53,607 nucleotides of DNA from Comamonadaceae bacterium (GTDB taxonomy: Bacteria; Pseudomonadota; Gammaproteobacteria; Burkholderiales; Burkholderiaceae_C): the NCBI GenBank assembly GCA_947450675.1, contig CANFWI010000018.1, positions 1-53,607 on the forward strand. Reading direction: 5' to 3'. The position numbers were made by a program, and so were the translations under genes. The notes beneath the pieces are model-generated. The model had not been told where the DNA came from and made no database searches. It saw only the letters and a list, made by a program, of their open reading frames with translations. Shown piece after piece: positions 18,965 to 31,907 of this stretch; within the stretch, counting starts at the first letter, position 1; every line of letters begins with the position of its first letter.

Positions 18965-19210
18965 TTAGTTTTGGTTGTGCTTGGCCCACTCGGCGGGCGT
19001 GAAAGTTTTCATCGACAGGGCATGGACTTCGTCGGTCTGCATCCGGCCGCCCAGCGTGGCATAGACACGCTGATGCCGCTGAATCAAGCGCTGGCCTTCA
19101 AAAATGCTGGAGACGATGGTGGCGTACCAATGCCGACCGTCGCCCGACAGTTCAATGTGCTCGCAATCCATGTTGGCGCTGATGAGGGCCTGAAGTTCGT
19201 CGCTGGTCAT
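18965..19210 (-). CDS. ibaG: BolA-family protein, IbaG/YrbA type
   Basis: 81-residue BolA-fold protein. The family partners with monothiol glutaredoxins in iron-sulfur handling, and in E. coli the homologue lies next to murA in the same way. The conserved parts are [19 protein letters not shown], then [18 protein letters not shown] and [17 protein letters not shown], with the candidate ligand histidine in the last stretch. It is five bases upstream of murA and 72 bases after the ABC-2 permease gene. Confidence 0.94.
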   Translation of the reverse strand: MTSDELQALISANMDCEHIELSGDGRHWYATIVSSIFEGQRLIQRHQRVYATLGGRMQTDEVHALSMKTFTPAEWAKHNQN

Positions 19211-19282
19211 GATTAATCAATAAAGTTGGTGGTGTCAGTGAAGCCGGTGAGACAAGCGTATCGCTGGGGGCTGCTTAGCTGA

Positions 19283-20038
19283 TCAATGGCGAATCTTGTA
19301 GCCGATTTTCAACAAGTGCACGGCGATCCAGCTGACGCCGATCAGCGCGACGCCGACAATCCCCAAGCTGATCCAAGGTGAGACATCGCTGACACCAAAA
19401 AAGCCATAACGAAAGCCGTCGATCATGTAGAAAAACGGGTTCAGATGACTCACCGTTTGCCACGCCGGTGGCAACGAATGGATGGAGTAGAACACGCCAC
19501 TCAAAAATGTCAGCGGCATGATGACGAAGTTCTGAAACACCGCCATCTGGTCGAATTTCTCAGCCCAGAGGCCAGCGATCAATCCGAGTGCACCCAACAG
19601 CGCTGCGCCGAGCACGGCAAACACCACAATCCACAGCGGCGCCTCAAAACTAGGCCGACCAAAGTAGACCGTCACGGCAAAAACACCGGTACCGACGGCC
19701 AAGCCGCGCAGCACCGACGAGCCAACATAGGCCACAAACCAGTGCCAATGCGACAGCGGCGTGAGCAACAAAAACACCAAGTTCCCCATGATCTTGCTTT
19801 GAATCATGGAAGAAGAGCTGTTGGCAAAGGCGTTTTGCAACACGCTCATCATCACCAGACCCGGCACCAAAAAGGCGGTGTAACTGACACTGCCATAGAC
19901 CTTGACCTCGTCTTGCAGCACATGGCCAAAAATCAGCATGTAGAGCACGGCCGTCAGAATCGGCGCACCAACAGTTTGAAAACCAACCTTCCAGAAGCGC
20001 AAAACTTCTTTGTACAACAGTGTTTGCCAGCCGTTCAT
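19283..20038 (-). CDS. ABC-2 type transporter permease (YadH/NodJ family)
   Basis: 251-residue membrane subunit with six predicted helices, of the ABC-2 exporter class. It has the N-terminal MNGWQTLLYKEVLRFWKVG, the amphipathic GAPILTAVLYMLIFGHVLQD, and the conserved LTFLSGVFYSIHSLPPAWQT motif before the last helices. Together with the adjacent ATPase it forms a YadGH-like exporter whose substrate is unknown. It overlaps the ATPase gene by four bases. Its location between mlaB and ibaG suggests, but does not prove, an envelope role. Confidence 0.93.
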   Translation of the reverse strand: MNGWQTLLYKEVLRFWKVGFQTVGAPILTAVLYMLIFGHVLQDEVKVYGSVSYTAFLVPGLVMMSVLQNAFANSSSSMIQSKIMGNLVFLLLTPLSHWHWFVAYVGSSVLRGLAVGTGVFAVTVYFGRPSFEAPLWIVVFAVLGAALLGALGLIAGLWAEKFDQMAVFQNFVIMPLTFLSGVFYSIHSLPPAWQTVSHLNPFFYMIDGFRYGFFGVSDVSPWISLGIVGVALIGVSWIAVHLLKIGYKIRH

Positions 20039-20985
20039 GCGATCACCTCAGTTGCAGCAGGCATGCTGACGGTTTTGTCAGACATGACCTCAAGGAAAAC
20101 ATCTTCGAGGTCAGCCTTGCGAATTTCGACGTCTTCAGCCACCAAGCCAGCCTCTCGCACGGCGGCCAGATAGTTCTCGATGTCACGCGCGTTCTGCGCA
20201 GGGAACTGCACGATGCGGCCCGTCACGCGCGCCTTCACGGCCAGCGCCTCAGGCAACTCGCGGTCGACCTTGAAGCGCAACACGTTGGACGACGCACTCT
20301 TGAGCAAATCAGAGGTGGACGCCAGCGCCACCACCCGACCTTGCTTGAGCATCGCTATGCGGCCGCACAGCGCTTCGGCTTCTTCAAGGTAATGCGTGGT
20401 GAGCAGCACGGTACTGCCCTCTCGGTTCAATTTAGCGATGAACTGCCAGAGGGTTTGCCGCAGCTCCACGTCAACGCCTGCGGTGGGTTCGTCCAAAACG
20501 ATCACGGGTGGCTTGTGCACCAGCGCCAGCGCGACCAGTACGCGCCGCTTCATGCCACCTGAGAGCTGGCGCATGTTGGCGTTGGCCTTGTCGGTCAGGC
20601 CGAGGCTGCTGAGCAGCTCGTCAATCCAGTCGTCGTTGTGCTTGACACCGAAATAGCCAGACTGAATGCGCAAGGACTCGCGCACAGAGAAAAAAGGGTC
20701 AAACACCAGCTCTTGGGGCACCACGCCGAGCTGGCGACGGGCTTCGGCATAGTCGGTCACGACGTCGTGACCGTGCACCAGAACCTGACCGCTGCTGGCG
20801 CGCGACAGGCCCGCCAAAATACTGATCAAGGTGGTTTTGCCGGCGCCGTTAGGACCGAGCAGGCCGAAAAATTCGCCGGGCTGAATGTCAAAGCTGACAT
20901 GGTCTAGCGCTTGCACGACTGAACCGGAAGCACCGCGCGAAGATTGAAATGTTTTGGAGACGGACTGGAATGAGATGGCGGGCAT
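20035..20985 (-). CDS. ABC transporter ATP-binding protein (YadG/NodI family)
   Basis: 316-residue ATPase. Walker A is GPNGAGKTT, the signature is LSGGMKRRVLVALALVHKP, and Walker B is VIVLDEPTAGVD followed by the H-loop TTHYLEEAEALC. The C-terminal 80 residues form a regulatory extension usual in ABC-2 exporters. It is coupled to the permease by a four-base overlap. Upstream is mlaB, and the gap of 92 bases may separate the two transcription units. Substrate unknown. Confidence 0.94.
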   Translation of the reverse strand: MPAISFQSVSKTFQSSRGASGSVVQALDHVSFDIQPGEFFGLLGPNGAGKTTLISILAGLSRASSGQVLVHGHDVVTDYAEARRQLGVVPQELVFDPFFSVRESLRIQSGYFGVKHNDDWIDELLSSLGLTDKANANMRQLSGGMKRRVLVALALVHKPPVIVLDEPTAGVDVELRQTLWQFIAKLNREGSTVLLTTHYLEEAEALCGRIAMLKQGRVVALASTSDLLKSASSNVLRFKVDRELPEALAVKARVTGRIVQFPAQNARDIENYLAAVREAGLVAEDVEIRKADLEDVFLEVMSDKTVSMPAATEVIA

Positions 20986-21077
20986 GAGCCCTCTATTTTA
21001 GGGGCTAGCACGCGGGCCGGCTCAGCTGACAGGAATGACCCCAGCAAAAACACTGCAGCGCAGCTCTGTGGTGGTCC

Positions 21078-21359
21078 TCAGGCGGGAGCTGGAATCAGCG
21101 CTGCAATGCCGTACAGTCCGGCCAACTGACGCAAACGAGGCGGCAGATTTTGAACAAAAAATACCCGGCCCATTGACAAGGCCTCACGTCGACAATCCAG
21201 TAAAACCGCCAGCGCTGACGAGTCAAACTGAGTCAATGCGCTGGCATCAGCGACAACCGGGGTTGGGTCAGCCGCGGCGGCCCGCAAGGCCAACCGCAGG
21301 CTCCGCGCCCAATCACTGGCCTGTTTGTGGGTGAGCACAGCGGGGAGTTTTAGCAACAT
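21078..21359 (-). CDS. mlaB: STAS-domain protein MlaB
   Basis: 93-residue STAS-domain protein. In the Mla phospholipid transporter MlaB binds MlaF and is needed for complex stability and ATPase activity. The sequence has the STAS core VVADASALTQFDSSALAVLL, with the serine that would be the phosphorylation-like site, followed by RREALSMGRVFFVQNLPPRL. Its position after mlaC supports the assignment. Similar length and fold occur in other STAS proteins, so context carries part of the weight. Confidence 0.88.
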   Translation of the reverse strand: MLLKLPAVLTHKQASDWARSLRLALRAAAADPTPVVADASALTQFDSSALAVLLDCRREALSMGRVFFVQNLPPRLRQLAGLYGIAALIPAPA

Positions 21360-21408
21360 AGCGGTTTGGATTAATAGTTGGCGTTGGGTTTAAGCAGCAA
21401 CGAAGCGA

Positions 21409-22050
21409 TCAGCTCTTTTTGTCAGCCGAACCGCTTTTGTTGCGCTGCGCGAGCGTCGCGATCAAACCATCAATGCCATGAGCCGAGATTTCTTGTGCGA
21501 ACTGGGTGCGATAAGTTTCCACCATCCAGACGCCCAAGACGTTGAAGTCATAAATTTTCCAACCGGTCGCCACTTTTTCCATCCTGTAATCCAACTGAAC
21601 CGGATCGCCGCGACCGATGACTTCAGTCCGCACGATCACTTCGGTGTCAGCAGCACCTGCGCGCAAAGGTTTGACATTGACAGTCTGATCTTTGACCTGA
21701 GTCAAGGCGCCAGCGTAAGTCCGGACCAACATACTCTTGAACTCATCCTGCAAGCGTTTTTGCTGCTCGGGCGTTGCCTGCCGCCAGTTGCGTCCGACAG
21801 CAGAAGCGGTCATGCGCGTGAAATTGACGTTCGGCATCACCTTGGTGTCCACGAAGGACGTGATCTTGGTCACATCACCTTTTTGCACATCCTTGTCAGC
21901 CTTGATGTTGCTCAGCACATCGGTAGACAGGCGACGGATCATGTCGTCCGGCGCCTCGTCGGCGGCTCTTGTAGCCGGAGTGGCCAGCAAGGCAAGCGTG
22001 CTGAGCGACGCCATCAAAAAATGAGTCAACTGTCGGCGGTTCAATGTCAT
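21409..22050 (-). CDS. mlaC: Periplasmic phospholipid-binding protein MlaC
   Basis: 213-residue Tol-Tol-Ttg2/MlaC protein, which shuttles phospholipids between the outer membrane MlaA complex and the inner membrane MlaFEDB complex. A signal peptide of about 29 residues (LMASLSTLALLATPATRAAD) is followed by the conserved MTASAVGRNWRQATPEQQKR and by GWKIYDFNVLGVWMVETYRT. The gene is separated from mlaA by 191 bases that contain a nested hairpin, and is followed 49 bases later by mlaB. Confidence 0.95.
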   Translation of the reverse strand: MTLNRRQLTHFLMASLSTLALLATPATRAADEAPDDMIRRLSTDVLSNIKADKDVQKGDVTKITSFVDTKVMPNVNFTRMTASAVGRNWRQATPEQQKRLQDEFKSMLVRTYAGALTQVKDQTVNVKPLRAGAADTEVIVRTEVIGRGDPVQLDYRMEKVATGWKIYDFNVLGVWMVETYRTQFAQEISAHGIDGLIATLAQRNKSGSADKKS

Positions 22051-22165
22051 GGAATTCTTTCAATGGTGCAAAAGCGAATGCAACGAGGCCGCAACCCATG
22101 CGGGCACTCAAATGCTTGGCCAAGTATCTGACGAACCGAGTTCGGAGGGAAAAAAGACCTCAAAA

Positions 22166-22205
22166 GTCCTTACTGAAGTCGACCTTCATACGTCTAAGGT
22201 AGGAC
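22166..22205 (-). terminator. Candidate terminator or leader hairpin between mlaA and mlaC
   Basis: TGAAG/CTTCA (22174-22178 with 22084+100 to 22188) forms an inner stem with a 5-nt loop. An outer stem GTCCTTAC/GTAGGAC (22166-22173 with 22199-22205) encloses it with one bulge. On the minus strand the structure is followed by TTTTGAGGTCTTTTTT. This resembles an imperfect intrinsic terminator after mlaA. If real, mlaC and mlaB would need their own promoter or read-through. Confidence 0.4.
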
Positions 22206-22241
22206 CTGTTGAGACCCCTTTGGCAGCGCAAGGTTCAGGTG

Positions 22242-23078
22242 TCAGGGTGAAGTTTTGTTACCGGCAGGTAAAACGCCTTGACTGCCGGGCACCGGCGGTA
22301 CCGCGTCATTGGACGGTAGCGGCAAATCGTAGCGTTCCTCATCCCTGATCACATCTTCAGGTTGCGCACTGACCAGCCCACGCCGACGTTGCAAATAGGC
22401 GTCGCGGGTGAAACTGTATTTATCAAGCGCAGCGGCATCGAGCAATCTGCCAGCAGCCAACAAACTCGCCCGAAGGTCAACCAGACGCAAAGTGACCAAG
22501 CTGTTGCGCAGCGCCACGTCATTCAAACTGTTCACCAGATTGCCCTGGGCATCGACTGGCAAGGCCAGCGTGTCACGCAAGGTTGAAGGGCCAAACAAAG
22601 GCAACACCACATAAGGCCCGGTTGGCGTACCCCAGTAACCCAGCGTCTGGCCAAAATCTTCAGTGTGTTTTTGCAGCTTCAAGTCACTGGCCACATCGAT
22701 CAACCCAAACAGACCCACGGTCGTATTCACGCCGACACGAAACAGGGTCTCCACAGACTCTGCGGGCTTGAGCTGAAGCACGTTGTTGACGAGCGACCAG
22801 ACATCCGCAATATTGCCAAAGAAGTTATTCACCCCCGTCCGCATGATTTGCGGCGTGACATTTTGGTAAGCGGTTGCTACCGGCTTGATGACGGCTTGGT
22901 CCAGCCCTTCATTGAAGTTGGACACGTTGCGGTTGAACGGTTCCCAAGGGTCACGCGGATTGGCTTTGGGCGACACAGCGCAACCCTGGAGTACAGCCAG
23001 CACCAACGCCACGAAGCCCAAAAGGACTGTCCGAGTAGACCGGGTGAAAAACAGTGCGGAGTGGTGAAGGATGTTCAT
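22242..23078 (-). CDS. mlaA: Outer membrane lipoprotein MlaA (VacJ)
   Basis: 278-residue MlaA, which removes misplaced phospholipids from the outer leaflet of the outer membrane and hands them to MlaC. The signal peptide ends in a lipobox (VLAVLQGC), so the mature N-terminus is a lipidated Cys. The MlaA core starts DPWEPFNRNVSNFNEGLDQA and includes GYWGTPTGPYVVLPLFGPST. In E. coli mlaA is unlinked to mlaFEDCB, whereas here it lies inside the cluster between mlaD and mlaC. It overlaps mlaD by four bases. Confidence 0.96.
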   Translation of the reverse strand: MNILHHSALFFTRSTRTVLLGFVALVLAVLQGCAVSPKANPRDPWEPFNRNVSNFNEGLDQAVIKPVATAYQNVTPQIMRTGVNNFFGNIADVWSLVNNVLQLKPAESVETLFRVGVNTTVGLFGLIDVASDLKLQKHTEDFGQTLGYWGTPTGPYVVLPLFGPSTLRDTLALPVDAQGNLVNSLNDVALRNSLVTLRLVDLRASLLAAGRLLDAAALDKYSFTRDAYLQRRRGLVSAQPEDVIRDEERYDLPLPSNDAVPPVPGSQGVLPAGNKTSP

Positions 23079-23584
23079 TTGCTCGTCCCCGTGCTTGCAG
23101 TGGGTGTCGCTGAACTGGTCGAGCCACTGTCGGCAGCCTTGCTGTATAAAAACTGGCTGATGAGATTTTCAAGGACCACCGCCGACTGGGTCTGATTGAT
23201 CACATCGCCGGCCGCGAGACTCTTTTCTTCGGCGCCGGGCTCGATGCCAATGTATTGCTCACCGAGCAAGCCGCTGGTGAGGATTTTCAGTGAGCTGTCT
23301 TTGGGGAAAACGTAACGGCTGTCCAAAGACAACTTCACACTGGCCTGGTAGCGCTTGTCATCAAAACTGATGTTGTCCACACGGCCTACCACCACACCCG
23401 CACTTTTAACGGCAGCGCGCGGCTTCAATCCACCAATATTGTCGAATTTAGCGAGCACTGGATAAGACGTGTCTACCAGTTGAAAACTCGTCAAATTAGC
23501 GGATTTCAAGGCCAGAAAAAGAAGGGCAATCCCGCCGATCAACACAAAAAGGCCGACCCAAACATCGGTTCTGGTACGTGACAT
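23075..23584 (-). CDS. mlaD: MCE-domain protein MlaD
   Basis: 169-residue MlaD, the inner-membrane-anchored hexameric MCE ring of the Mla complex through which lipids pass. The N-terminal anchor is VWVGLFVLIGGIALLFLALK. The MCE domain covers about residues 38-117, with FDNIGGLKPRAAVKSAGVVV and LTSGLLGEQYIGIEPGAEEK. The C-terminus is a Ser/Thr-rich tail. It overlaps mlaA by four bases and follows mlaE by 136 bases, an unusually large interval inside this cluster. Confidence 0.96.
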   Translation of the reverse strand: MSRTRTDVWVGLFVLIGGIALLFLALKSANLTSFQLVDTSYPVLAKFDNIGGLKPRAAVKSAGVVVGRVDNISFDDKRYQASVKLSLDSRYVFPKDSSLKILTSGLLGEQYIGIEPGAEEKSLAAGDVINQTQSAVVLENLISQFLYSKAADSGSTSSATPTASTGTSK

Positions 23585-23720
23585 AACTTGCTTTCAAAAA
23601 CATCAACCGGGAAAGCTCTAACAGCTTAAAAATCCCACATCAAAAAAGTAATTTTGTCATTTTCTCATGCGACGACAACTCGCACCTGACAGCCTAAGAA
23701 GCACGGCACGTGCATTCAGC

Positions 23721-24512
23721 TTATAGGCTGAACATCCAAGCCGTCAGCAGAAAATCCAAGCCCAACACGGCCAATGAAGCGACGACCACCGTGCGCGTGG
23801 TCGCGCGCGACACGCCTTCAGGCGTTGGTTGGGATTCAAAGCCTTGGTACAAAGCCACAAAAGTGACGGTCACACCAAATACAAAGCTCTTGATGACGCC
23901 ATTTCCAACGTCTTTCCAGACATCCACGCCGCCCTGCATCTGACTCCAGAACGACCCCGCGTCGATGCCGATCATCAGCACACCAACCATCCAGCCGCCC
24001 ATGATGCCGACCGCACTGAAGACCGCCGCTAGAAGCGGCATAGCGATCATGCCGCCCCAAAAACGCGGTGCCAGAATGCGTTTAATCGGGTCTACCGCCA
24101 TCATTTCCATGGCCGAGAGTTGTTCACCCGCTTTCATCAGGCCAATTTCAGCCGTCAGCGCTGTGCCAGCGCGGCCAGCGAAGAGCAAGGCCGTCACCAC
24201 CGGACCGAGCTCACGCACCAAGCTGAGGGCGACCAACAACCCGAGGGCCTCGGCCGAGCCATAACGCTGCAGCGTGTAATAGCCTTGCAAGCTCAAGACA
24301 AAACCGACAAAAAGACCTGACACCGCAATGATGGCCAGCGAGTAATTGCCCAAAAAGAAAATTTGATCGCGGACCAGTCCGAAGCGCCGGAGCGTCTGGC
24401 CCGACAGTGCGACAAGGCGGGCGAACAGCCGAGCCGCTTGACCGAGCTGAGTCAGCTGACTGCGCGTTGCCTGACCAAGATCAGCGACTGAATCCATAGG
24501 TTGCCATTTCAT
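23721..24512 (-). CDS. mlaE: Phospholipid ABC transporter permease MlaE
   Basis: 263-residue MlaE permease, the core membrane subunit that binds MlaD and MlaF. The N-terminal amphipathic region (GQATRSQLTQLGQAARLFAR) precedes the membrane helices. The family core is SLVRELGPVVTALLFAGRAG, followed by TALTAEIGLMKAGEQLSAME, the helix coupling to the ATPase. It overlaps mlaF by four bases. Confidence 0.96.
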   Translation of the reverse strand: MKWQPMDSVADLGQATRSQLTQLGQAARLFARLVALSGQTLRRFGLVRDQIFFLGNYSLAIIAVSGLFVGFVLSLQGYYTLQRYGSAEALGLLVALSLVRELGPVVTALLFAGRAGTALTAEIGLMKAGEQLSAMEMMAVDPIKRILAPRFWGGMIAMPLLAAVFSAVGIMGGWMVGVLMIGIDAGSFWSQMQGGVDVWKDVGNGVIKSFVFGVTVTFVALYQGFESQPTPEGVSRATTRTVVVASLAVLGLDFLLTAWMFSL

Positions 24513-25387
24513 GATCGGCCACCTTTCGAGCGTTGTTGCGCTGCAGACACCTTGCTTTGTCCGCCCTGACTCGGCAAGCCGTAGTCGCTTTCTGCGTCTG
24601 GACCCGGGTAATGAAACTCAACCGGGCCTTCGCTCAAGGCGTTGACAAATTGGTGCACCAGCGGGTCTTTGGAATGCCTGACTTCATCCGGCGTGCCTTG
24701 AGCTGCAATGCCGCCGTTGGCCAAAATAATGACCTTGTCAGCGATGCGGAAGGTCTCTTCCAAGTCGTGCGAGACCACGATGCTGGTGATGCCGAGGGTG
24801 TCATTCAACTGGCGAATCAGCTGGGCCGCCGTGCCCAATGAAATAGGATCCAGTCCGGCAAACGGCTCGTCATACATGATGAGTTCTGGGTCTAACACGA
24901 TGGCCCGCGCCAGTGCCACACGCCGCGCCATACCGCCTGAAATTTCAGAGGGCATCAAGTCGCGCGCGCCGCGCAGACCCACCGCGTCGAGCTTCATCAG
25001 CACGATGTCACGGATCAATTCAGGGCCAAGCCGGGTGTGCTCGCGCAACGGAAACGCCACGTTGTCAAAGACACTCAGGTCGGTGAACAGCGCGCCAAAC
25101 TGGAACAGCATGCCCATGCGGCGCCGGGCGGCATAGAGCTCTGTCTGACTCAAGCCACCGACGTTCTGCGCGTCAAACAAGACATCGCCGGCCGTGGCTT
25201 TTTGCTGACCGCCGATCAGGCGCAAGACGGTGGTTTTGCCACCGCCGGAGGCACCCATCAAGGCGGTGACCTTGCCGCGCGGCACGCTCAGGCTGATGTC
25301 CTTCAGAATGACGCGGTCGCCCTTGGCGCCTGGGTAGGCGAAGGTGACTTGCTTGAATTCGACGAGTGAAGAAGACTGTTCGACCAT
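24509..25387 (-). CDS. mlaF: Phospholipid ABC transporter ATP-binding protein MlaF
   Basis: MlaF, about 292 residues, the ATPase of the Mla complex. Walker A is GASGGGKTT, the Mla-type signature is ISGGMARRVALARAIVLDPE, and Walker B is LIMYDEPFAGLD, followed by SHDLEETFRIADKVI. The 45 or so C-terminal residues after the ABC domain are a variable tail. I start at ATG 25387 (MVEQSSSLVEF), which fits family length, but no Shine-Dalgarno precedes it and a hairpin ends ten bases upstream. An in-frame ATG at 25438 adds 17 residues and also lacks one. Confidence 0.94.
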   Translation of the reverse strand: MVEQSSSLVEFKQVTFAYPGAKGDRVILKDISLSVPRGKVTALMGASGGGKTTVLRLIGGQQKATAGDVLFDAQNVGGLSQTELYAARRRMGMLFQFGALFTDLSVFDNVAFPLREHTRLGPELIRDIVLMKLDAVGLRGARDLMPSEISGGMARRVALARAIVLDPELIMYDEPFAGLDPISLGTAAQLIRQLNDTLGITSIVVSHDLEETFRIADKVIILANGGIAAQGTPDEVRHSKDPLVHQFVNALSEGPVEFHYPGPDAESDYGLPSQGGQSKVSAAQQRSKGGRS

Positions 25388-25397
25388 GAAAGATAGA

Positions 25398-25418
25398 AAG
25401 CCGGCAGAGCGCCGGCTT
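25398..25418 (-). other. Perfect 8-bp hairpin just before mlaF
   Basis: AAGCCGGC (25398-25405) pairs perfectly with GCCGGCTT (25411-25418) around a 5-nt loop. On the minus strand it is followed by TCTATCTTTC and then the mlaF ATG at 25387. It looks like an intrinsic terminator with a mediocre U-tract, or a translation-control hairpin. If the longer mlaF frame is used it would be coding. Confidence 0.45.
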
Positions 25419-25498
25419 GGATTGGGGTAAGTCCTCATGATAAGGCTTTTATGACAATTGGCGGCCAGCGACCGACCAAGACCGGGTTAACGACCCCC

Positions 25499-25529
25499 GT
25501 CAATGCCCAGCTGAATGCTGGGCATTGAC
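25499..25529 (-). terminator. Perfect 13-bp inverted repeat after gltD
   Basis: GTCAATGCCCAGC (25499-25511) and GCTGGGCATTGAC (25517-25529) are perfectly complementary around the loop TGAAT, starting eight bases past the gltD stop. No T-tract follows on the minus strand. It could block 3' exonucleases, act as a Rho-assisted terminator for gltBD, or be a repeat copy. Confidence 0.5.
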
Positions 25530-25536
25530 GAACGGT

Positions 25537-27003
25537 TTAGCGTGGCAAGTCGCTGCTGCCCATCAGGAATTCGTCAACAGCGCGAGCGGCTTGACGACCT
25601 TCGCGAATCGCCCAGACGACCAAGCTCTGGCCGCGGCGAATATCACCGGCAGCAAACACCTTGGGCACGTTGGTGGCGTAACCGCCAATGAATTCGGTGC
25701 TGGCTTTGGCGTTGCCGCGGTTGTCGGCCTCGACGCCGAAGGCCTTCAGCACCGTGCTGACCGGGGCCACAAAACCCATGGCCAGCAGCACCAAGTCGGC
25801 CTTGAGCAGCTGCTCAGAGCCAGCGACTTCCTGCATCTTGCCGTCTTTCCACTCGACGCGAACGGTTTTGAGTCCGGTGATTTTGCCCTTTTCGCCGATG
25901 AATTCTTTGGTGGAAATGGCGAACTCACGCTCGCAGCCTTCTTCATGGCTGGTGCTGGTGCGCAGCTTGATCGGCCAGTAGGGCCAGGTCATCGGCCGGT
26001 TCTCTTCAGCAGGTGGCTCAGGCATCAATTCGAACTGCGTGACGCTGGCCGCGCCATGGCGGTTGCTGGTGCCGACGCAATCGGAGCCGGTGTCGCCGCC
26101 ACCGATGACGATGACGTGTTTACCGGCAGCACGCAACTGGTCTTTCAGCTTGTCGCCGGCATTGACCTTGTTTTGTTGTGGCAAAAATTCCATCGCGAAA
26201 TGGATGCCGGACAGATCACGGCCTGGCACCGGCAAGTCGCGTGACTGCTCAGCGCCACCTGTCAAGACCACGGCGTCAAAGTCTTTTTGCAGCTGTGCGG
26301 GTGTGATGGTTTCAGTCGCCCAGTTGGTGACCTTGCTGTCTTTCGGCAAGTCACCGACCAAGACGCCACAACGGAAAGTCACGCCCTCAGCCTTCATCTG
26401 TTCGACACGGCGGTCGATGTGGATTTTCTCCATCTTGAAGTCAGGAATACCGTAACGCAGCAAGCCGCCGACGCGGTCGTTCTTTTCGAACAGCGTCACG
26501 TCATGGCCAACCCGCGCGAGTTGTTGGGCCGCCGCCAAACCGGCCGGGCCGGAGCCCACCACAGCGACTTTTTTGCCCGTCTTGTGCTTGGGCAACTGCG
26601 GCGTGACCCAGCCTTCGGCCCAAGCGCGGTCGATGATGGCGTGCTCAATCGACTTGATGCCGACCGCCTCGTCATTCACGTTGAGTGTGCAGGCTGCCTC
26701 GCAAGGCGCCGGGCAAATACGCCCAGTGAACTCAGGAAAATTGTTGGTGCTGTGCAGCGTCTGGATGGCATTTTTCCAGTCGTTGCGAAACACCATGTCA
26801 TTGAAGTCAGGAATGATGTTGTTGACCGGGCAGCCGCTGTTGCAAAACGGTGTGCCGCAGTCCATGCAACGCGCCGCCTGCTGTGTGGCTTGCTTGTCAT
26901 CCAAGCCGATGACGATTTCTTTGTAGTTCTTCAGACGTTCGGCGACGGGCTTGTAGCCCTCTTCAAGCCGCTCGAATTCCATGAAGCCAGTGATTTTTCC
27001 CAT
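25537..27003 (-). CDS. gltD: Glutamate synthase (NADPH) small subunit
   Basis: 488-residue GltD, which takes electrons from NADPH through FAD and passes them via iron-sulfur clusters to GltB to reduce 2-iminoglutarate. The N-terminal cluster domain has [20 protein letters not shown] and [11 protein letters not shown]. The FAD-binding loop is [19 protein letters not shown], and the NADPH-binding loop is [20 protein letters not shown]. The C-terminal FAD segment is [19 protein letters not shown]. It is 24 bases downstream of gltB in the gltBD operon. Confidence 0.97.
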   Translation of the reverse strand: MGKITGFMEFERLEEGYKPVAERLKNYKEIVIGLDDKQATQQAARCMDCGTPFCNSGCPVNNIIPDFNDMVFRNDWKNAIQTLHSTNNFPEFTGRICPAPCEAACTLNVNDEAVGIKSIEHAIIDRAWAEGWVTPQLPKHKTGKKVAVVGSGPAGLAAAQQLARVGHDVTLFEKNDRVGGLLRYGIPDFKMEKIHIDRRVEQMKAEGVTFRCGVLVGDLPKDSKVTNWATETITPAQLQKDFDAVVLTGGAEQSRDLPVPGRDLSGIHFAMEFLPQQNKVNAGDKLKDQLRAAGKHVIVIGGGDTGSDCVGTSNRHGAASVTQFELMPEPPAEENRPMTWPYWPIKLRTSTSHEEGCEREFAISTKEFIGEKGKITGLKTVRVEWKDGKMQEVAGSEQLLKADLVLLAMGFVAPVSTVLKAFGVEADNRGNAKASTEFIGGYATNVPKVFAAGDIRRGQSLVVWAIREGRQAARAVDEFLMGSSDLPR

Positions 27004-27027
27004 GATGAATGTCCTGTCGATTCAGAT

Positions 27028-31749
<4,722 letters not shown>

Positions 31750-31791
31750 GGCAATTCCCATCCAAAACAGTCAATAAAATTCCGAGAAGCG

Positions 31792-31820
31792 AGCATAGTG
31801 CACAGCAACAATAATGCCAA
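31792..31820 (-). promoter_or_regulatory. Near-consensus sigma-70 promoter for gltBD
   Basis: On the minus strand TTGGCA (31815-31820) is a -35 box with one mismatch, and TATGCT (31792-31797) is a -10 box with two, separated by exactly 17 bases. The predicted start near 31785 would give a leader of about 36 nt before gltB. The REP-like hairpin ends three bases upstream of the -35 box. Confidence 0.6.
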
Positions 31821-31823
31821 ACA

Positions 31824-31852
31824 AAATAAATGGGGTCAGATCCCATTTATTT
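31824..31852. repeat. REP-like palindrome next to the RAYT gene
   Basis: AAATAAATGGG (31824-31834) and CCCATTTATTT (31842-31852) are perfectly complementary over 11 bp with loop GTCAGAT. The core GGGTCAGATC is repeated at 31881-31890, 48 bases on. Palindromes with a GGGTCAGA-type core next to a RAYT gene fit the REP class that such transposases recognise. The hairpin may also end transcription from the RAYT gene before the gltB promoter. Confidence 0.65.
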
Positions 31853-31880
31853 CTTGCTCGATCATCGTCCCGCTAAATTA

Positions 31881-31890
31881 GGGTCAGATC
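31881..31890. repeat. Second copy of the REP core motif
   Basis: GGGTCAGATC here matches 31833-31842 exactly but lacks the complementary arm, so it is a half-site. It lies 17 bases beyond the RAYT stop. A full and a half site flanking the gene's 3' end suggests a decayed REP doublet. Confidence 0.5.
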
Positions 31891-31907
31891 AAAAGCAAGG
31901 GCAGCGA

